Shown: positions 31,390 to 42,911, counted from the stretch's first letter. The stretch: DNA of 64,000 nucleotides from Heligmosomoides polygyrus polygyrus (GCA_947396885.1 OX377202.1:107774221-107838220); one strand, 5' to 3'. Program-made: numbers and translations. Notes: generated by a model from the sequence alone, not told the origin.

Positions 31390-32209
31390 TATCCTGACAT
31401 CTTTCGTCATTCCAAATCCGTATCTTCATCCGCACTAGAAAACAGCTGATAATTTCTCCGTGATTTGCTTCTTCTGTTCCTAGGAAACATTTGCAATACG
31501 GCTAGGAAGCTTCCCGACCGTACATTTCCCGAGGTGCATCGCAGCAAAGGACACTTGTTCCCGCCGGGTAATTTCTCCTGGGGGGGAGGGGAGGGAGAGC
31601 GCGGAAAGTCCGCCCCGCCACGGTAAGGTATGCGTACGAGTCGTAGCGTGACGAACGTGGGAAATCCCGCCGCTTTCGGATATGATGAGCGCCAGCGATG
31701 TGCACTGGTGCACACGAGGCGAGTTAAGCGTTTGGAACTATCAGAGGTGTCGCATGCACAGTTGACAAGAACTTCGGACAGTTTTCGTCGTATTAGGAAG
31801 AAAAAAGTCCATCAAGGCCGATACCCTTCCTTGAGCTGGCGAATGCACGACTCGAGTCTGTGTGGTTGGTCTCAACAGTGAGAATTACTATGCACTTATG
31901 TTTACGAACGTTCATCGAGTATTGTCCACTCCTTGCGCGCAAATCTGAAAGGTCAGTGCTAGGACGCTGCTCCTTATTGTACTGCAGACACTACATTAAT
32001 GATTGCTTCGTTCTGCCTCCAACGCAGTTCGGAATGGATGAGTGCTTCAGACTGTTAAACCAACAAACGCAGTAGATTAGACTTACCAGGAAGAGTTCTA
32101 GAGACCCTGAAGCTCTGCCTCAGGCCATTCCAGTGTCTTTTTAGCGCAGACGGCTAGCGTTTCATCACGATCTTTTCAAATATGGATTAATAAAATAGAA
32201 ACCCTTCAA
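31390..32209. other. Region without recognised gene
   Basis: Moderately GC-rich around 31500-31760, with CpG-containing words and frames on both strands but no domain. Possibly a host promoter or exon region. Nothing specific is supported. Confidence 0.3.
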
Positions 32210-32491
32210 AAAACTTAAATGGATAGTGAAGCTGAAATAAATCAAATGTGATGCGCTTTCTGCATTGTCGTTTCAAGCCGTTAACGTCTGCTCAAATTTG
32301 GAATAATAAAATAGCAAGTTCATGGTATTTCATTCATTTATTCTTTGACAGCACTAAAGACGTAGCAACATGTGTTGTTTTAAACCATTAAATCAAAGAT
32401 TTTATTGCACCATAAGGAATACGACAAGCAACACAGCTCAGCACTACTCAGACCTTCTACGCTGATCCTGAGTGCTTGTCGTCCTTGCAAT

Positions 32492-33453
32492 TCACCTCAA
32501 GAAAACACACACAACCACGTGTTCGCCGTCCTTCTTGTCGTAGTTGCAGCCAAACTCAGAAGCGCTTCCCTTCTGTAACCAATAAATATTATTACACAAG
32601 GCATTACAATATCCACTTTAGGTGGGCGACGCGATTTACCTTTCCAACTGCATCCTTCACAGTTCTAGCAGCCATGTTCATGATGTCTTTCTCTGACTCG
32701 CTGCCTTCTGGCCTGGAAGTAACGATTACAGCTGCCTGCCTAATCAAGCAGAGCCTCTGCCTACGCGCGTCACTATCGCCCATAATCACCTAGTGCATCA
32801 GTAATGAAGCAGTCCATGTCTTTGTGAGACAAACTTTACTTCTTTGAAGGTTCTGACCGACTTGCTTAAATGTTACTCGTTCTATCTCGCATAATATTCT
32901 TTTTTGCATGCGTTGCCTAGCTTGTCAAAATAAGCAAAAGCAAATTCCTGCAGCAGAAACTTCTAGAGCACCTTGTGAATGTTGTGCGGAAGAGATATCC
33001 TTTTCCATCACGTGGTCTTCCTTCACGCAGGGCGGGATCGCGGATCATTAAACCAGCCATGCCTTCTGCACTACACTCGTACTTCTGAATACTCGGAGTC
33101 TCTGTATAAGTAGTATATATTTTCATCCTTTGGTAAATGATTTCCAACCATAAGCGATACGTGGGAATTGAAGCATACAATTTAAGAGGAGAGAATCAAA
33201 ACAACTTGATAAACTCTTCTGCTAAAGGGGAATGATGAACGGTCTTGAGAAAGTCAATTTTAAACCACTTTTTTAAACTTACAAGAGAAGCGAGTTTCTC
33301 TTTTAGAGAGTCGTGGGAAAAGAGTTTCAACAGAAACTCTAATTTGAGATCTTCTCTAAATTTGTCCTGCAGGTATGTGCAGTTGGGCCACTGCGTGATG
33401 AAATCTCTGATATCCGCATCAGTTACGCTATTTGCGCCGATCCAGACGACGAC
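32492..33453 (-). CDS. U gene copy b, best preserved
   Basis: Minus-strand exons: 33453-33283 (171 nt, VVVWIGANSVTDADIRDF..., between TATTTAG and GTAAGTTT). An intron of about 40 bp follows, then an exon reading TVHHSPLAEEFIKLF (stop) and on to IYTTYTETPSIQKYECSAEG then MAGLMIRDPALREGRPRDGK. A later exon reads QRLCLIRQAAVIVTSRPEGS to AARTVKDAVGK. A 67-bp intron (32573-32639) leads to the terminal exon 32572-32492 (81 nt, KGSASEFGCNYDKKDGEHVV then VCVFLR, stop). Here the codon before RLCL is CAG, where copies a, c and d have TAG. One TGA in place of Trp and a frame break after CCRNL remain. Function unknown. It is possibly a host gene spread with unit U. Confidence 0.5.
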
Positions 33454-34379
33454 CTAAATATATGGAAAAATAGAAGTAAAAATGAGGAGAATAAGAAACT
33501 TTTTAAGTTTTGCTTGAAGTTTTAGACTTCTCGACTTTCTTCAAAAAAAAAAGGAAGCGTCGATTTACTCTGCCAGGACGTTTAATCGTTGTCGTCTGAG
33601 AACCGTATTTGAAAGTCCTTCTTTCTAACAACAAGATTATGTCATTCCTTTCAGATAGAGAACCCCTACTACTCATCCGATTAGAGCTTCGACTTTACCT
33701 AAAGGGGTGGTTCTTTATGTGGCTATCTGAGTGTTAATATTGTTACGATTTTTCACTTCGGTTTAACAGTGAAAAGGTTCAGAGAAAGTGATGAACTAAC
33801 ACCCACCAGAACAACTGTATTCCAAGACAAGGCCATTATGAAACCTGTTTGTGAGGCCCACTACGCTCCCTTTTATATCCAACGACAGGGGCTCTATTCC
33901 GTCTGTTCAATAATGGTTGGATTTCTGCAGCCAAGAATGTTTGGATTTCTGCATGTCAACGCGCACAGCGCGTATGGACAGGCATTCCAGAGGAGCGAGA
34001 ACTGTGCCGTGCATGTTTTTTATTCAAAGCTGCTGCACAAATACGTCGGCATATTCCATTTTCAACAGTAAAACACTGAGCAAGAAGTGGGATTTTCTGC
34101 ACTCCTCTCGGAAGTCGTGTGCTGACAACAGTTGAGATTATTAATACTCAGTTGGCAGTAGGGTTCCCAGCTGTGACAAATCATATCCATACCAGGGCGT
34201 GAGTATTATGACAGAAAATCACGTAGTCATCCACACCACAGGGGAATTTACCTTTTTCGCCATTTCTCACTCCTACCCCGAACAATCTCCCTTTGTGTCG
34301 AAACATTTGTAGTCCAAAACGGATTTTTGCTGAGCCGCAGCAGATGCATTGTTGAAAGTCAATTTTCAGCCACTCTCCA

Positions 34380-35395
34380 ACTAGGGCTACCTTCTAATTG
34401 TCTAAACTATGGTAAGCCGTGAACGGCCGATATGACGCTCTTCGTGTCCCTCGAGCGAGGAGGATCCACTGGACCACTCTGGCACGCGACAGGGACGAAT
34501 GGAGACGCTGCTGGCGCCCGCTCGAGCAAGTCGATGATCAACGGGGCGACAGGTGATGGTAAGAGTTTTTAAGAAAATTTTGACATTTGTGTCCACAAAA
34601 ACAAGAAGTGTCCTGCCTTCAGATAGAATTCCAGCCCAAATCGTCACAGAATTCAGAAAAATTTTTGAGCATAGCTAGGGTTTTCACATTTTCCTGTAGG
34701 CGGAGATAGAAGTTGTCGGTGATTCTGGCTGTTGTGAGCAATCACTACGGTGAAGACTTCCCCATCAGACAAACGACGTCTGATAAGCGGCCCCTGAAGA
34801 AGTCAAGGAGTTTTTTGCATTTTTCAAACCACTGCAGCTCCAGTAGGGAAGCATCCACAAAGAAATCGTTAAACAGATAGCCTCAGCTCTTATCTGGAAA
34901 TGATTTGAACAATTCGTCGTGACAACTGTAAGTCGGAAGCAATTTTGTCCAGGCTAACCTCGTCTTTCCTCTGTATCCTCATAATTACATATCTTTGTAA
35001 TGCCAGGTATGTTGAGGGCTTGAAGTCGGTCTGTTTTGGTATATTGACGACGGTCATCCTGGTTTTGGAAACGGATGATGGTGTGCTCGTTGATGGTACT
35101 GCACCGCAACCTTCTGTGCGTTCGTTGATGTGGAGCCTTCATGCAATCTCCGCTGGTCGAAATCCTTCACCGACAAGGTGTGCGATGGTGGTTCGATGAG
35201 AAAATCGATGCAAAACTTGCTGAAAATGCTCACAAACGCATGTTGCAGCTCTCCTATTAAACGTATGTCACATGTTGTAGTAACGGCAATCTGTTCGCAG
35301 AAACCACTCTCAGAGCAGAATATACTTAATAGCCACCAGGTAATAGTGGCAAAAGGTTTCATGAGATTTCTGATAACCTTACATTTACACTTAAG
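34380..35395 (-). pseudogene. maT-like transposase relic in unit U copy b
   Basis: On the minus strand: HTH remnants (about 35200-35130), SDGEVFTVVIAHNSQNHRQL (first catalytic block, about 34790-34740) and TIWAGILSEGRTLLVFVD (about 34647-34590). The RTE 3' end insertion interrupts it at 34556. The second and third catalytic blocks are not present. Equivalent relics lie at 40075-41090 and 47900-48900. Confidence 0.6.
34417..34555 (+). mobile_element. 139-bp RTE 3' end with 8-bp duplication (copy b)
   Basis: Bounded by ATGGTAAG at 34409-34416 and 34556-34563. It encodes only the last about 45 residues of the RTE protein ([17 protein letters not shown] to QVDDQRGDR), with the stop at the very end. 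This is an extreme 5' truncation. The same insertion is present in copies c and d and so predates the tandem amplification. Confidence 0.85.
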
Positions 35396-35868
35396 AATGA
35401 TCTGTTATCAATGTTAAGTGAAAAAAAACTTTGTGCTTCTTATAGTGTTTGTAGTCGTCTCTTCACTTTTGTTGATGCATTAAATATTTCCATCGCAATG
35501 CAGATGCCTAATGACTCTGCAGTTGGCCTAACGCCAAAATACTGTACTGATTATCAGAGTCGCTATCGCTGTGAACTACGAACCTAGGTGATTCCAATTC
35601 TGTTTACCCCGCCTTTTGTAAAGTAGGTGCTCCTTAATACGTACTCCTAGTGATCTATGTATGCTCCCATGCGTCAACTCTGAGTATGGAAAGGTTACCC
35701 TGCCTATCTCATAAGATTGAATTACCGTCGCCTCCTTAACTGGGAAAAGGCATGTGCTACTGGTAAAAACGAAGACAGCTATTCGAACGAATATTTGTCC
35801 AAAAGGCTTAGCAAAGCATTACATCGTTACAACGTTTATATATAGATATTATTATATTATATTATATT

Positions 35869-36617
35869 CCACGGATCTCCCTCGATAGAGAGCCTTCGGG
35901 CTCTTTTGTTAAGAAGGATCTCGGGCCGCTTGTCGCAGGGTCACGTGGCTCGTCCCCGAGTGGTGGATAGGGGAATTAAACGCGAATCAAATGCGACCGT
36001 GCACTGTCCAGAAACGCAGATGGGATGCAGGGGATCGAGTCCTTGCTCCTGCTGTGTCGGGTCGACGCGTTCCTTGTGCGTGGGAGCGGCATGTTCGTGC
36101 ACTGTGTGCGCGGATGTGTCCGTGACTGCGCGGATTGTAACTGTGTCGGCTCGGCCAAAAGCTTGCACTCGGTGGACTGGGAGTACATGTAAGGCGATTC
36201 GAGGTCGCCTTAGTTCTCGCCCCGTCCCTTCGGACAGTCTGGCTGGCTGCCCGAAGGGACGGGGCGAGACTTAAGGCGGCCTCGAATCGCCTTACGATGT
36301 ACTCCCAGTCTACCGAGTGCAAGCTTTTGGCCGGGCCGACACAGTTACAATCCGCACAGTCACGGACACATCCACGCACACTTTGCACGAACATACCTCT
36401 CCCACACACAAGGAACGCGTCGACCCGACACAGCAGGAGCAAGGAGTCCATCTCCTGCATCCCACCTGAGTTTCTGGACAGTGCACGGTCGCATTTGTTT
36501 CGCGTTCCATTCCGTATCCACCACCCGGGGACGCGCCACGTGGCCCTGCGACAAGCGACCCGAGATCCCTCTTAACAAGAGAGTCCGAAGGCTCTCTATC
36601 GATCGGGAGATCCGTGG
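35869..36617. mobile_element. Palindromic RTE 5'-end block, short form (copy b)
   Basis: Two copies of the RTE 5' region stand tail to tail. The left arm starts CCACGGATCTCC (35869) and the right arm ends GGAGATCCGTGG (36617). The arms, about 360 bp each, complement each other around 36250 (CCGTCCCTTCGG...CCGAAGGGACGG). The interior that carries ORF remnants in copy c (41.95-44.07 kb) is absent. Frames of 70-157 codons on both strands are palindrome by-products. Confidence 0.85.
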
Positions 36618-36971
36618 GATGTTATCATCATGTATGAATTTCAACTTCGAGTTTCTGTCGCTGCATAACTGGTTAGATCAGATTTCCTAACATCTAGGAA
36701 TCTTAAGGAGTTCGACTTGTTCCTCGGCAAGTGTAACTATTTGTCGATGCTGCTGAAGCGTGTATGAGGGTTGTCACCGGTAATTCGGGAATTTCTTGAT
36801 GACTGGATATCATCGGTGTTGCAATGATTGATTTATAGGACGATTGTACATTCGTGTTTCAGGTTGTTTGCTGACGTTTTTAACGCTGTTCACGCTAGTC
36901 TTCCGTTTATGCCTTAATAAATAAATCAATTAAATTTTCCAGGGTATGGTTTTCTATCCTACACAGCGCAT

Positions 36972-37258
36972 TAGTCTTTTATTTATTTATTATTAAAACA
37001 TCTAAGAGGATGCGCCAATAATGATCGAAATAAAGCCGCGAAAACGTTGCCCAGAAAAGCAAGGATAGAAAAGACTTAGAACTCAACTTACAATTGGCGA
37101 AAAACACTAAAAGAAGACTATCGAGAACGTTGAGGAAAAAACCCACCATCTATGAACCTGCCTTGTAAAGGGAGAAAATAACCAGAGGAGAGGTACGGCA
37201 GCCAACCCACAAGTAACAGGTACACTACAGAAAATCACACCAGCTTGCCCATGGGTTG
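36972..37258 (-). mobile_element. Short retroposon-like insert with ATTT tail (copy c)
   Basis: It is present in units c, d (about 44800-45086) and g (about 53530-53820) but absent from unit e, where flanks join directly (CACACAGCATCTGACAAACC). The ATTTATTTATTATTA run at its left end reads as a 3' tail on the minus strand, so it is probably a 5'-truncated non-LTR copy. Its family is not determined. Confidence 0.5.
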
Positions 37259-37569
37259 GCTGTTTCATGTGATAAATCACCTTATTTTATACAAAACACA
37301 GCTATCTAATATGCACTGATTGCCGTAGGCAATATTACATGGAACTTCCCTGCCTGATCAGGCGAATTCTTAGAGAGAGCTTCCTAACTGCTCGCCTTAC
37401 AGTGAACACTTCAACATGCCAGATGTGATTTTTTACAGTAAACAACACAACTGCGTACAATCCTTAAACTGGTTGATTAGAAAGGGTAGAAAAAAACGAA
37501 AGGCATCTGTAATCCCCTTCCGAACCGAAGATTCTGACGCTGATTACGTCTCATAATATTTTCTCTAAG

Positions 37570-37855
37570 AATTGAACGTGTACCACAGTCGGACGAGGTG
37601 CTGGCTGTCACGTGCTCCCGATACCAGGTTACCGGGTCGGATTTATCGCCCAGGCAATCTAAGCCTTCCATCCCTCCGACGCCTTTGAAATAGTACCAGA
37701 CTTACTGGGAGGGATAAAGCGCTGACTCGTTCATCAGCTAGCCACCGCAACTCATTGCAACGCCTAGAACTCATTCAAATCACTTCATTGGCATTCCGCA
37801 GAAGTAGAATGGAAAGGGATTCGCCAACGCCGTTCCTTATCCTTTATCACTCAAG
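37570..37855 (+). mobile_element. tRNA-derived SINE copy (unit U copy c)
   Basis: It shares GTGCTGGCTGTCACGTG, GGTCGGATTT and the tail TCCTTATCCTTTATCACTC with the SINE at 60963. Its box A region is eroded. The identical copy in unit d is at about 45398-45683. Confidence 0.6.
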
Positions 37856-38132
37856 AAGCTTAAATGGATGGTGTAGCTGCCATAAATCAACTGTGATGCG
37901 TTTTCTGCATTGTCGTTTCAAGCCGTTGGCGGCTCCTCTAATGTCAAGAATATAATAATGAATGCATGGTATTTCATTCAATTATTGTTTGGCAGCACTA
38001 AAGATGTGGCAACATGTGTTGTTTTAAATCATTAATTCAAAGATTTTATTGCAGCATAGGAAATACAAGCAACACTGCTCAAGACTACTCAGACCTTCTA
38101 CGCTGATCCTGAGTGCTTGCCGCCCTTGCAGT

Positions 38133-39146
38133 TCACCTCAAGAAAACACACAGAACCACGTGTTCGCCGTCCTTCTTGCCGTAGTTGCAGCCAAACTCAG
38201 AGGCGCTTCCCTTCTGTAACTACCAAATGTTACAAGACATTACAATATCCGTTTCAGGTAGGTGATGCGCATTTACCTTTCCAACTGCATCCTTCACAGT
38301 TCTGGCAGCCAAGTCCATGATGTCTTTCTCTGACTCTCTGACTTCAGGCCTGGAAATAACGATTGCAGCTGCCTGCCTAGTCAAGTAGAGCCTCTACCTA
38401 CGCGCATCACTGTCGTCATAATCACCTAGTGCATCAGTAATGAAGCAGTCCATGTCTCGGTTGACACAAACTTTTCTTCTTTGATTAGTCTCAAAAAAAA
38501 TTTCCGAAGCCCGACAGTGACCCCGCGTTGGAAGTTTTTGACCGACTTGCTTAGATGTTACTCGTACCATCTGGCATAACATTCCTTTTTGTATGCGTTG
38601 CCTAGCTTGTCAAAACAAGCAAACGCAAATTCTTGCAGCAGAAACCTCTAGAGCACCTTGTGAATGTTGTGCGGAAGAGATATCCTTTTCCATCACGTGG
38701 TCTTCCTTCTCGCAGGGCAGGATCGCGGATCATTAAACCAGCCATGCCTTCTGCACTACACTCGTACTTCTGAATACTCGGAGTCTCAGGACCTTAGTAT
38801 GAATAGTATACATTTTCATCCTTTGGTAAATGATTTTCAACCATAAGAGACACGTTGAAATTGAAGCATACAATTTAAGAGTAGAGAACCAAAACAACTT
38901 GCTGAACTCTTCTGCTAACGGCGAGTGAGGAACGGCCTAGAGAAAGTCAATTTTAAACCACTTTTTTAAACTTACAAGAGAGGCGAGTTTGTCTTTTAGA
39001 GAGTCGTGCGAAAAGAGTTTCAACAGAAACTCTAATTTGAGATCATCTCTAAATTTGTCCTGCAGATATGTGCAGTTGGGCCACTGCGTGACGAAATCTC
39101 TGATATCCGCATCAGTTACGCTATTCGCGCCGACCCAGACGACAAC
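38133..39146 (-). CDS. U gene copy c
   Basis: Same structure as copies a and b: 171-nt exon 39146-38976 (VVVWVGANSVTDADIRDF...), an exon starting near SPLAEEFSKLFWF with the Trp codon intact, then a 63-bp intron (38214-38276) and terminal exon 38213-38133 (KGSASEFGCNYGKKDGEHVV then LCVFLR, stop). AATAAA follows at 38050-38045. TAG stands before RLYLTRQAAA. In this copy a GTCCTG insert near 38790 shifts the frame of the middle exon. Probably non-functional, but the end exons are intact. Confidence 0.45.
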
Positions 39147-39463
39147 CTAAATATGTGGAAAAATAGAAGTAAAAATGAGGAGGATAAAAAACTTTTTAAG
39201 TTTTGCTTGAAGTTTTAGACTTCTCGACTTTCTTCAAAAAAAAAAAAGGAAGCGTCGATTTACTCTGCCAGGACGTTTAATCGTTGTCGTCTGAGAACCG
39301 TATTTGAAAGTCCTTCTTTCTAACAACAAGATTATGTCATTCCTTTCAGATAGAGAACCCCTACTACTCATCCGATTAGAGCTTCGACTTTACCTAAAGG
39401 GGTGGTTCTTTATGTGGCTATCTGAGTGTTAATATTGTTACGATTTTTCACTTCGGTTTAACA

Positions 39464-39766
39464 GTGAAAAGGTTCAGAGAAAGTGATGAACTAACACCCA
39501 CCAGAACAACTGTATTCCAAGACAAGGCCATTATGAAACCTGTTTGTGAGGCCCACTACGCTCCCTTTTATATCCAACGACAGGGGCTCTATTCCGTCTG
39601 TTCAATAATGGTTGGATTTCTGCAGCCAAGAATGTTTGGATTTCTGCATGTCAACGCGCACAGCGCGTATGGACAGGCATTACAGAGGAGCGAGAACTGT
39701 GCCGTGCATGTTTTTTATTCAAAACTGCTGCACAAATACGTCGGCATATTCCATTTTCAACAGTAA
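39464..39766 (+). other. 100-codon frame of unit U copy c (GTG start)
   Basis: Identical in sense to frames at 33769-34071 (copy b) and 47291-47593 (copy d). Copy a has ATG at the first position and these three have GTG, so a eukaryotic start is lost and the next Met is MKPVCEAHY. No domain is recognised. Confidence 0.2.
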
Positions 39767-40111
39767 AACACTGAGCAAGAAGTGGGATTTTCTGCACTCC
39801 TCTCGGAAGTCGTGTGCTGACAACAGTTGAGATTATTAATACTCAGTTGGCAGTAGGGTTCCCAGCTGTGACAAATCATATCCATATCAGGGCGTGATTA
39901 TTATGACAGAAAATCACGTAGTCATCCACACCACAGGGGAATTTACCTTTTTCGCCATTTCTCACTCCTACCCCGAACAATCTCCCTTTGTGTCGAAACA
40001 TTTGTAGTCCAAAACGGATTTTTGCTGAGCCGCAGCAGATGCATTGTTGAAAGTCAATTTTCAGCCACTCTCCAACTAGGGCTACCTTCTAATTGTCTAA
40101 ACTATGGTAAG

Positions 40112-40250
40112 CCGTGAACGACCGATATGACGCTCTTCGTGTCCCTCGAGCGAGGAGGATCCATTGGACCACTCTGGCACGCGACAGGGACGAATGGAGA
40201 CGCTGCTGGCGCCCGCTCGAGCAAGTCGATGATCAACGGGGCGACAGGTG
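40112..40250 (+). mobile_element. 139-bp RTE 3' end (copy c)
   Basis: Same insertion as 34417-34555, with ATGGTAAG on both sides (40104-40111 and 40251-40258), inherited through the tandem duplication. Confidence 0.8.
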
Positions 40251-42063
40251 ATGGTAAGAGTTTTTAAGAAAATTTTGACATTTGTGTCCACAAAAACAAG
40301 AAGTGTCCTGCCTTCAGATGGAATTCCAGCCCAAATCGTCACAGAATTCAGAAAAATTTTTGAGCATAGCTAGGGTTTTCACATTTTCCTGTAGGCGGAG
40401 ATAGAAGTTGTCGGTGATTCTGGCTGTTGTGAGCAATCACTACGGTGAAGACTTCCCCATCAGACAAACGACGTCTGATAAGCGGCCCCTGAAGAAGTCA
40501 AGGAGTTTTTTGCATTTTTCAAACCATTGCAGCTCCAGTAGGGAAGCATCCACAAAGAAATCGTTAAACAGATAGCCTCAGCTCTTATCTGGAAATGATT
40601 TGAACAATTCGTCGTAACAACTGTAAGTCGGAAGCAATTTTGTCCAGGCTAACCTCGTCTTTCCTCTGTATCCTCATAATTACATATCTTTGTAATGCCA
40701 GGTATGTTGAGGGCTTGAAGTCGGTCTGTTTTGGTATATTGACGACGGTCATCCTGGTTTTGGAAACGGATGATGGTGTGCTCGTTGATGGTACTGCACC
40801 GCAACCTTCTGTGCGTTCGTTGATGTGGAGCCTTCATGCAATCTCCGCTGGTCGAAATCCTTCACCGACAAGGTGTGCGATGGTGGTTCGATGAGAAAAT
40901 CGATGCAAAACTTGCTGAAAATGCTCACAAACGCATGTTGCAGCTCTCCTATTAAACGTATGTCACATGTTGTAGTAACGGCAATCTGTTCGCAGAAACC
41001 ACTCTCAGAGCAGAATATACTTAATAGCCACCAGGTAATAGTGGCAAAAGGTTTCATGAGATTTCTGATAACCTTACATTTACACTTAAGAATGATCTGT
41101 TATCAATGTTAAGTGAAAAAAAAACTTTGTGCTTCTTATAGTGTTTGTAGTCGTCTCTTCACTTTTGTTGATGCATTAAATATTTCCATCGCAATGCAGA
41201 TGCCTAATGACTCTGCAGTTGGCCTAACGCCAAAATACTGTACTGATTATCAGAGTCGCTATCGCTGTGAACTACGAACCTAGGTGATTCCAATTCTGTT
41301 TACCCCGCCTTTTGTAAAGTAGGTGCTCCTTAATACGTACTCCTAGTGATCTATGAATGCTCCCATGCGTCAACTCTGAGTATGGAAAGGTTACCCTGCC
41401 TATCTCATAAGATTGAATTACCGTCGCCTCCTTAACTGGGAAAAGGCATGTGCTACTGGTAAAAACGAAGACAGCTATTCGAACGAATATTTGTCCAAAA
41501 GGCTTAGCAAAGCATTACATCGTTACAACGTTTATATATAGATATTATTATATTATATTATATTCCACGGATCTCCCTCGATAGAGAGCCTTCGGGCTCT
41601 TTTGTTAAGAAGGATCTCGGGCCGCTTGTCGCAGGGTCACGTGGCTCGTCCCCGAGTGGTGGATAGGGGAATTAAACGCGAATCAAATGCGACCGTGCAC
41701 TGTCCAGAAACGCAGATGGGATGCAGGGGATGGACTCCTTGCTCCTGCTGTGTCGGGTCGACGCGTTCCTTGTGCGTGGGAGCGGCATGTTCGTGCACTG
41801 TGTGCGCGGATGTGTCCGTGACTGCGCGGATTGTAACTGTGTCGGCTCGGCCAAAAGCTTGCACTCGGTGGACTGGGAGTACATGCAAGGCGATTCGAGG
41901 TCGCCTTAATTCTCGCCCCGTCCCTTCGGGCAGTCTGGCTGGCTGCCGAAGTTCTTCGCCCGCATGACGGAGCCCGACTAGCTACCCGTGTGTACTCCAG
42001 TCAAACACAACAGCACTAAAGGGCCTCATCCCTGACCCCGAAAGAGCCCCCATTTCTGCAGCG

Positions 42064-42474
42064 ATGGGAAGGACGAGTCTGGAGAGGCTGCTAAAATCTC
42101 AGGGCTTAACCAGGCTGCGAAAATTGAGAAGGACTAGGATGGCGACCTGTACTTACAATGCCCGCACTCTCGCAACGGAAGCATCCGTCGAGGACCTGAT
42201 GATGCTAGCCAGGAAGATCAAGTACGACGTCATCGGACTGACCGAGACGAGAAGACACCACCCCATACACGCCGCCTACGACTCCGGAGAAGAACTGTCC
42301 TTCGGAACATGCAACAGCAGGGGAGTAGGCGGCGTTGGTGTCCTCGTCAACACGCTCTTGGCCATGAACATTGATTCGTACGAGTCTCTGACAAGCCGAA
42401 TCCGGCGTCTGCGACTGAAGCGATGTGGTTCCGTGCCAGCTTTGACTGTTTTCGTCGCGTATGCCCCAACGTAA
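42064..42474 (+). pseudogene. RTE endonuclease, N-terminal part (left copy)
   Basis: It begins MGRTSLERLLKSQGLTRLRK, and within it ATCTYNARTLA (catalytic Asn) and DVIGLTETRRHH (catalytic Glu) are the first APE motifs. The frame stops at TAAATAAATAAATAAATAAA (42471-42495), a microsatellite inserted between APT and SDYDDEEVEAF of the protein. The endonuclease nicks the target at the start of retrotransposition. Confidence 0.85.
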
Positions 42475-42496
42475 ATAAATAAATAAATAAATAAAC
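42471..42496. repeat. AAAT microsatellite inside an endonuclease frame
   Basis: About six TAAA units interrupt otherwise continuous coding sequence (VAYAPT before, SDYDDEEVEAF after). The same motif forms the tails of CR1 and RTE-like copies in the window, so it may be the remnant of a tail-only insertion. Confidence 0.8.
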
Positions 42497-42870
42497 ATCC
42501 GACTACGACGACGAAGAGGTCGAAGCCTTCTACGTGGAGCTGGAGAAGTTCTAAAAGGAAGATCACACCTTCTACAAGGTGATCGTCGGCGACTTCAATT
42601 CCAAGATCGAGCGACGAAGGACGCCGGAAGAACTTTACATCGGAACCCACGGTTAAGATTCAAACGAGCAAAGTAAAAGGCTGTCTGAGTTTATCGTGTC
42701 GATCAAGACCAACCACGGAAACTCACGGTTCCAGAAGCCTCCCTCCCAACGATGGACCCGAGAATCTCCCGGTGGCCAGTTCCACAACGAGATCGACCAC
42801 ATCATCTTCAATCGCAAGCATTGCCTGACCGACATTTCTGTTTTCCCCAAGTTCTACATGGGAACTAGAA
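42497..42870 (+). pseudogene. RTE endonuclease, C-terminal part (left copy)
   Basis: It continues the protein: SDYDDEEVEAFYVELEKF (TAA), DHTFYKVIVGDFNSKIER, EELYIGTHG (TAA), EQSKRLSEFIVSIKTNHGNS and NEIDHIIFN, the motif with the catalytic Asp and His. It then reaches SVFPKF and the deletion joint. The GDFN and IDH motifs are intact, but two stops interrupt. Confidence 0.8.
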
Positions 42871-42911
42871 TGGGAAGACATGGGAGTGAAGGTCGACGGC
42901 TGGCAACTACA

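Larger units (their letters stand above)
32210..35868 (+). repeat. Unit U copy b
   Basis: It starts inside the unit (equivalent to about 37865 in copy c). From 32210 to about 33490 it differs from copy c at many positions. After that it looks almost identical, at an offset of 5,695-5,696 bp. It contains the U gene (minus), the 100-codon frame, a maT relic (minus) and an RTE 3' end, and it ends at the palindromic RTE block at 35869. Confidence 0.85.
36618..41564 (+). repeat. Unit U copy c
   Basis: The complete unit in this orientation. It holds 5' flank with GTAATTCGGGAATTTC (36780), a retroposon-like insert (about 36972-37258), SINE (about 37570-37855), U gene on minus, the 100-codon frame at 39464, maT relic and RTE 3' end. 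It is nearly identical to copy d at an offset of 7,827-7,828 bp. Confidence 0.9.

Noticed and set aside
32476..32793. Plus-strand Arg/Ser-rich frames (also at 38117 and 45945)
   Set aside because: They are antisense to the terminal exons of the U gene, where splice sites and conservation support the minus strand.
35906..36644. Cys-rich proteins on both strands (70-157 codons), also at 41602, 44040 and 52786
   Set aside because: They are mirror-image frames produced by the palindromic RTE 5' region and have no independent support.
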